46,635 nucleotides of DNA from an archaeon (GTDB lineage: Archaea; Thermoplasmatota; Thermoplasmata; Methanomassiliicoccales; Methanomethylophilaceae), in NCBI GenBank assembly GCA_024399215.1, contig JAKSHT010000004.1:1-46635 (forward strand). Reading direction: 5' to 3'. Below, in pieces: positions 42,866 to 46,635 of the stretch (its first letter is position 1; each line of letters begins with the position of its first letter). The translations under genes were made by a program, and so were the position numbers. The notes under the pieces are model-generated. The model was not told where the DNA came from. It did no database searches and saw only the letters and a list, made by a program, of their open reading frames with translations.

Positions 42866-43533
42866 TATAATTTATCCACATGTATTGCTGTAGCCATTGC
42901 TCTATCTAGAGCAATACTGGTTTCTCCGATTTTTATAATTCTGATACCGGCTTCCGAAATGATATTGGAGAGTTCTATGGGCCTTTTAGGAACGAATCCC
43001 ATAGAAATAAGTTTTCCAATGATTCCTTCATCCTTTGAAGAAAGATGTGAAATTACACCTTTGTCACCTACTTTCATTTCTGAAAGAAAAATACAGTCGC
43101 TATGGACTTCTCCAGAACTGGTGCATGGATCGGGACACATTTCACAATCTTTATCGATTTTAGTTCCGATCAAACGACATATCTTAGTTGCGGATTCATC
43201 AGATATTGAATGTTCTGCTGCACAAGCTTGGTTATGTGCCTGTTGATGATCTATTTTTAAAACTTCATGAAGGAATCTTTCTAGGATGTGATGTCTTCTT
43301 CTAAGAGCGCGGGCGCTTGCTGTACCTTTCTCAGTTAGTGATACTCCATGATATTTTTCGTAATTAATCAATCCATTTTTCTGAAGAATTTTTAACATTT
43401 CAGTAACACTAGCCGGCGCAATATTCATGTAGGATGCTAATTCAGTAGTTTTGACCGTTTTTTTCCCATCAATTAGACGGAGAATATTGATAAGATAATC
43501 TTCACGATCATTTGTACTCATGAGCTTCATCAT
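42865..43533 (-). CDS. DtxR/MntR-family metal-dependent regulator with C-terminal FeoA domain
   Basis: 222 residues. The N-terminal winged helix is typical: EDYLINILRLIDGKKTVKTTELASYMNIAPASVTEMLKILQKNG. The dimerisation and metal-binding helix follows (LERFLHEVLKIDHQQAHNQACAAEHSIS). A cysteine-rich loop CEMCPDPC...SDC lies between the two parts and is richer in cysteine than usual. The C-terminal 75 residues form an SH3-like FeoA domain (MKVGDKGVISHL ... SMGFVPKRPIEL). It probably represses feoB, and itself, when Fe2+ is present. A palindromic site overlaps the region just upstream of its start. Metal specificity is inferred from feoB being in the operon. Confidence 0.9.
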   Translation of the reverse strand: MMKLMSTNDREDYLINILRLIDGKKTVKTTELASYMNIAPASVTEMLKILQKNGLINYEKYHGVSLTEKGTASARALRRRHHILERFLHEVLKIDHQQAHNQACAAEHSISDESATKICRLIGTKIDKDCEMCPDPCTSSGEVHSDCIFLSEMKVGDKGVISHLSSKDEGIIGKLISMGFVPKRPIELSNIISEAGIRIIKIGETSIALDRAMATAIHVDKL

Positions 43534-43545
43534 GATATCCCAATA

Positions 43546-43561
43546 TTTAGATGTGCCTAAA
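43546..43561. promoter_or_regulatory. Putative DtxR-type operator
   Basis: TTTAG-ATGTGC-CTAAA, an inverted repeat resembling the TTAGG...CCTAA-type boxes of DtxR/IdeR/MDR1 regulators, centred 20 nt upstream of the regulator's start codon, where it would cover the transcription start. Autoregulation of the dtxR-feoB operon is a reasonable inference. Confidence 0.45.
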
Positions 43562-43633
43562 AATTCTAAATGGCAACACTAGATCTGAGTAGTAGATGTG
43601 TGGTTGATTTAAATGTACGCTTAAATTGAATAT

Positions 43634-43659
43634 TTACCAAAAAATAAGTACATAGGTAA
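43634..43659. promoter_or_regulatory. Inverted repeat upstream of the riboflavin operon
   Basis: TTACC at 43634-43638 and GGTAA at 43655-43659 are separated by 16 nt, directly upstream of the ribB TATA-like sequence. It may be a repressor or activator site. Archaeal rib genes are often controlled by the RbkR regulator, whose gene is not in this window. Confidence 0.3.
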
Positions 43660-43665
43660 CTTTCT

Positions 43666-43676
43666 TTTTTTAAATT
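43666..43676 (+). promoter_or_regulatory. TATA box of the riboflavin operon
   Basis: The T-rich TTTTTTAAATT lies about 29 nt upstream of the ribB ATG at 43700; predicted transcription start is within a few bases of the ATG. Confidence 0.4.
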
Positions 43677-43699
43677 GGCAGTGCTGCCCTAAGATTTGT

Positions 43700-44395
43700 A
43701 TGGGAAACATAGAGAGAGCTATTGAAAGTATAAAGAGGGGGGAAATTGTTCTTATTTACGACTTTGATGATAGAGAAAGAGAAACTGATATGACAATTGC
43801 CTCGGAATTCATCACTCCCGAGGCGCTTAAGATAATGAGGAAGGACGCTGGTGGGCTCATATGTACGACAACACCCTACGACATCGCAAAAAAGATAGGA
43901 CTACCGTTTATGTCTGACGTATTCTGGGACGATCGACGGAGATACCCACTTCTTGAAGCAATGGCACCTACTGATATACCTTACGATAAAACTAAATCGT
44001 CATTTGGTATTACAATTAATCATAGGAAAACATATACTGGAATTACTGACAATGATAGGGCACTTACAATTAAGGAGTACTCAAGAATTATTTTTCAAAA
44101 TAAATCTATAGAGGATATTCGGAAAGATCTCGGGAAAAATTTTAGGTCGCCAGGTCATGTGCATTTACTTAATACATCAGAAGTTCCACTTAAAACAAGG
44201 AAGGGGCATACAGAACTAGCAAGCACTCTTATGATCATGGCTGGTGTTAAGCCATCAGCAACGATATGTGAAATGATGGGGGATGATGGGAATTCTGAAA
44301 AGAAGGAAGTCGTCAAAAAATATGCTGAGAAACACAGACTAGTTTTTGTAACAGGTGATGAAATCATCGAATCGTGGGAAAAATTTAGTGAGTAA
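43700..44395 (+). CDS. ribB: 3,4-dihydroxy-2-butanone 4-phosphate synthase RibB
   Basis: 231 residues. It converts ribulose 5-phosphate to 3,4-dihydroxy-2-butanone 4-phosphate, the four-carbon precursor of riboflavin. The acidic loop DFDDRERETDMTIASE is the variant of the DDxDRExE metal and substrate site. AGGLICTTTPYDIAKKIGLP, FGITINHRKTYTGITDNDRALTI, and SPGHVHLL with the catalytic HxH-like region complete the pattern. It stands alone without a GTP cyclohydrolase II domain, as in other archaea. It is the first gene of ribB-ribL-ribC-ribH. Confidence 0.94.
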   Translation: MGNIERAIESIKRGEIVLIYDFDDRERETDMTIASEFITPEALKIMRKDAGGLICTTTPYDIAKKIGLPFMSDVFWDDRRRYPLLEAMAPTDIPYDKTKSSFGITINHRKTYTGITDNDRALTIKEYSRIIFQNKSIEDIRKDLGKNFRSPGHVHLLNTSEVPLKTRKGHTELASTLMIMAGVKPSATICEMMGDDGNSEKKEVVKKYAEKHRLVFVTGDEIIESWEKFSE

Positions 44396-44404
44396 GTGTA
44401 TAAA

Positions 44405-45303
<899 letters not shown>

Positions 45304-45307
45304 GTAA

Positions 45308-45718
45308 ATGACAAAATATAGAATAGGGATGGTAGCTGCAGAATTCAACTACGAGATTACGTCGCTAATGATTGCGAGAGCACAGGCGGAAGCTAAGTTT
45401 CTTGGTGTAGAGATTACAAAGACAAATCTTGTTCCGGGAGTTTTTGAGATCCCACTTGCGACAAAAAAGCTCGTAGAAGACCCTGATATTGATGCAGTTA
45501 TTACGCTGGGCGCAGTTATTGAGGGTGAAACTGAACACGATGAGGTTGTTATGGGACAGGCATCGAGAAAGATAATGGATATTTCTCTTGAATCGGGTAA
45601 ACCTGTTGCATTTGGACTTACAGGCCCCGGAATGACTGAACTTCAAGCGATGGATAGAATCGAGAAAGGTGCACAGACTGTGGATGCGGCAGTGAAGATG
45701 TTACAAAGACTTGCGTAA
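45308..45718 (+). CDS. ribH: 6,7-dimethyl-8-ribityllumazine synthase RibH
   Basis: 136 residues. It condenses the ribB product with the pyrimidine intermediate to form lumazine, the substrate of RibC. Key features: FNYEITSLMIARAQAEAKFLG, LVPGVFEIPLATKKL, AVITLGAVIEGETEHDEVV with the catalytic His, and VAFGLTGPGMTELQAMDR. Family members form icosahedral or pentameric shells. It ends the operon; downstream is a small GTGC-TTT-GCAC hairpin (about 45759-45769) followed by T-rich sequence, a possible terminator. Confidence 0.95.
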   Translation: MTKYRIGMVAAEFNYEITSLMIARAQAEAKFLGVEITKTNLVPGVFEIPLATKKLVEDPDIDAVITLGAVIEGETEHDEVVMGQASRKIMDISLESGKPVAFGLTGPGMTELQAMDRIEKGAQTVDAAVKMLQRLA

Positions 45719-46084
45719 TTTGTTGTACTGATTGAAATTAATACTTCCGGGTAAGTTCTGTGCTTTGCACTTGGGTGTTATTGTAATGGTTTGTATTTAT
45801 TATGTCTAAATATTCAATATGAATAATTAAGGTGGGAGCGGGGTTTGATAAATTTGTAGAAAGGTTGTGATGATTTAGAATCGTCGCTGATTTTCAAGAA
45901 AATTAAAGTAACGATTTTCATTGTTAGGGATGCTTTTGAGAATATTGGCGTTATGTGGGTTTGGAATAACTGTCGAAATGATCGGGGTGATGCCAAGCGT
46001 GAATTGGTGGGCATGACTGTGATTTTGTGTTGCGGAGTTACAGTTCTGGTGAGAGACATTCAACTTGGCGTAAGGAAGTGAATT
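45719..46084. other. Intergenic stretch, possible gene remnant
   Basis: After the ribH stop there is a small hairpin near 45759-45769. From about 45852 the plus strand stays open for about 70 codons to a TGA just before 46082, including a hydrophobic LVGMTVILCCGVTVLVRDI, but without a suitable start codon or a recognised family. It may be a degraded coding fragment or chance. Overlapping minus-strand frames look like shadows of it. Confidence 0.3.
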
Positions 46085-46624
46085 TTAGTCTATGATAGAA
46101 TATGCCGACGTATCGTGCCCGTTGGTGTACTTACGAATTATTTCGTGGTATTCTTTAGATTGTAAATATTCTATTGGAAGTACTTCTTCAAAACCTTCCA
46201 TGACGTACCCAGCGTCGATCACTTTTTTAACGTATTTTTCTCTGTCTTGGGATTTAACATAATAATCAAATACTTCTTTTGCGAGATTTTTGTTTACAGC
46301 TACTAGAGTGAGAATCATGAAGATGAATTCATCGGATTCATATGCGTCTGGATATTCCTTATAGGAGTTAAGGATAAAACGTGAGATCTTTGAAAAGATT
46401 TCCTTGAAGTCTTCTGACATAGTGCTTGGAGATATATTTGACAGGTCTGGAAAACAGCTTTTGCAGCTATATAGTACTCTTGACGCTCTTACAATTGCGT
46501 ATAAATTGGACTGTGAAAGTCCTGATAGTACATATTTCTTCCATTCTGGTTTTTCTATCATCTTCAAGTATGAGTCTACAAAGGCGGATGAAAATTGTAT
46601 GTAGTGGTAAGAAAAAGTTGGCAT
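46085..46624 (-). CDS. Hypothetical helical protein (possibly partial at right edge)
   Basis: 179 residues from an ATG at 46624, but the frame stays open to the window end, so the true start may lie outside. It is soluble and mostly helical, with paired-helix sections such as LAKEVFDYYVKSQDREKYVKKVIDAG and IFSKISRFILNSYKEYPDAYESDEF. There is one CKSC pair (YSCKSCFPDL). There is no signal peptide, membrane segment or recognised catalytic motif. The helical pairs could be a TPR- or HEAT-like array. Function unknown. Confidence 0.55.
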   Translation of the reverse strand: MPTFSYHYIQFSSAFVDSYLKMIEKPEWKKYVLSGLSQSNLYAIVRASRVLYSCKSCFPDLSNISPSTMSEDFKEIFSKISRFILNSYKEYPDAYESDEFIFMILTLVAVNKNLAKEVFDYYVKSQDREKYVKKVIDAGYVMEGFEEVLPIEYLQSKEYHEIIRKYTNGHDTSAYSIID

Positions 46625-46635
46625 ATGTGATTTGT

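Noticed and set aside
45814-46059. Minus-strand frames of 62 and 81 codons
   Set aside because: They overlap each other in different frames, lack a promoter or RBS and have no recognisable domain.

Overview
The window looks like a chromosomal segment of a low-GC methanogenic archaeon. Archaeal markers are a group II chaperonin, uL16/L10e, Dph2, Trm1, an Hjc-type resolvase, archaeal-type GluRS and archaeal RibL/RibC. The methanogen call rests on MtxX (methanogenesis marker 4) and is supported by an MtaA/MtbA-type uroporphyrinogen-decarboxylase-fold methyltransferase. The combination with exonuclease VII and an AddAB-like pair suggests Thermoplasmata, most likely Methanomassiliicoccales; this lineage call is inference. 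Of 39 intact genes whose stop I read, 18 end in TAA, 12 in TGA and 9 in TAG, so TAG is an ordinary stop here.

Layout. 1-0.6 kb: a decayed RCC1-repeat gene. 0.6-5.6 kb: an Mrp ATPase, then the leftward operon mtxX-queD-queC-queE (a methanogen marker plus preQ0/archaeosine synthesis) and the rpl10e-dph2 pair. 5.8-15.8 kb: a long leftward run with a zinc-ribbon membrane protein, an AddB-like nuclease, an AddA-like helicase-nuclease, a P-type ATPase, a 62-residue MoaD/ThiS-like protein ending in GG, and the methyltransferase-family protein. 15.9-18.5 kb: rightward xseA-xseB and a repeat-rich helical protein. 18.5-21.3 kb: leftward trkA-trkH. 21.3-24.5 kb: an accessory zone with two candidate structured RNAs, a secreted orphan protein and a broken OLD-like ATPase/nuclease gene. 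24.5-28.6 kb: B12-dependent ribonucleotide reductase and thermosome. 28.7-30.4 kb: two tandem serine recombinases. 30.5-32.3 kb: a CPA2-type antiporter followed, in frame, by a short hydrophobic tail after its TAG stop.

32.3-33.2 kb is an AT-rich gene-poor island. 33.2-34.8 kb: an orphan protein, Hjc-like resolvase and MptD. 35.4-37.7 kb: the tightly packed thep1-trm1-HAD phosphatase operon. 37.8-39.1 kb: a UbiD-family decarboxylase, probably of the archaeal mevalonate route. 39.3-40.9 kb: gltX, interrupted by one in-frame TGA. 41-43.5 kb: the DtxR-FeoA regulator and FeoB. 43.7-45.7 kb: the rightward riboflavin/FAD operon ribB-ribL-ribC-ribH. The right edge holds an unknown helical protein. 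I found no rRNA gene, complete tRNA gene, CRISPR array or insertion sequence.

Many starts lie 20-35 nt downstream of a TATA-like box, which argues for leaderless or short-leader transcripts. I used this to correct several starts (addB, xseA, the first recombinase, gltX). The most interesting loose ends are the gltX TGA, the two structured RNA candidates beside trkA, the MoaD-like protein inside the ATPase/methyltransferase cluster, the antiporter tail and the recombinase pair.
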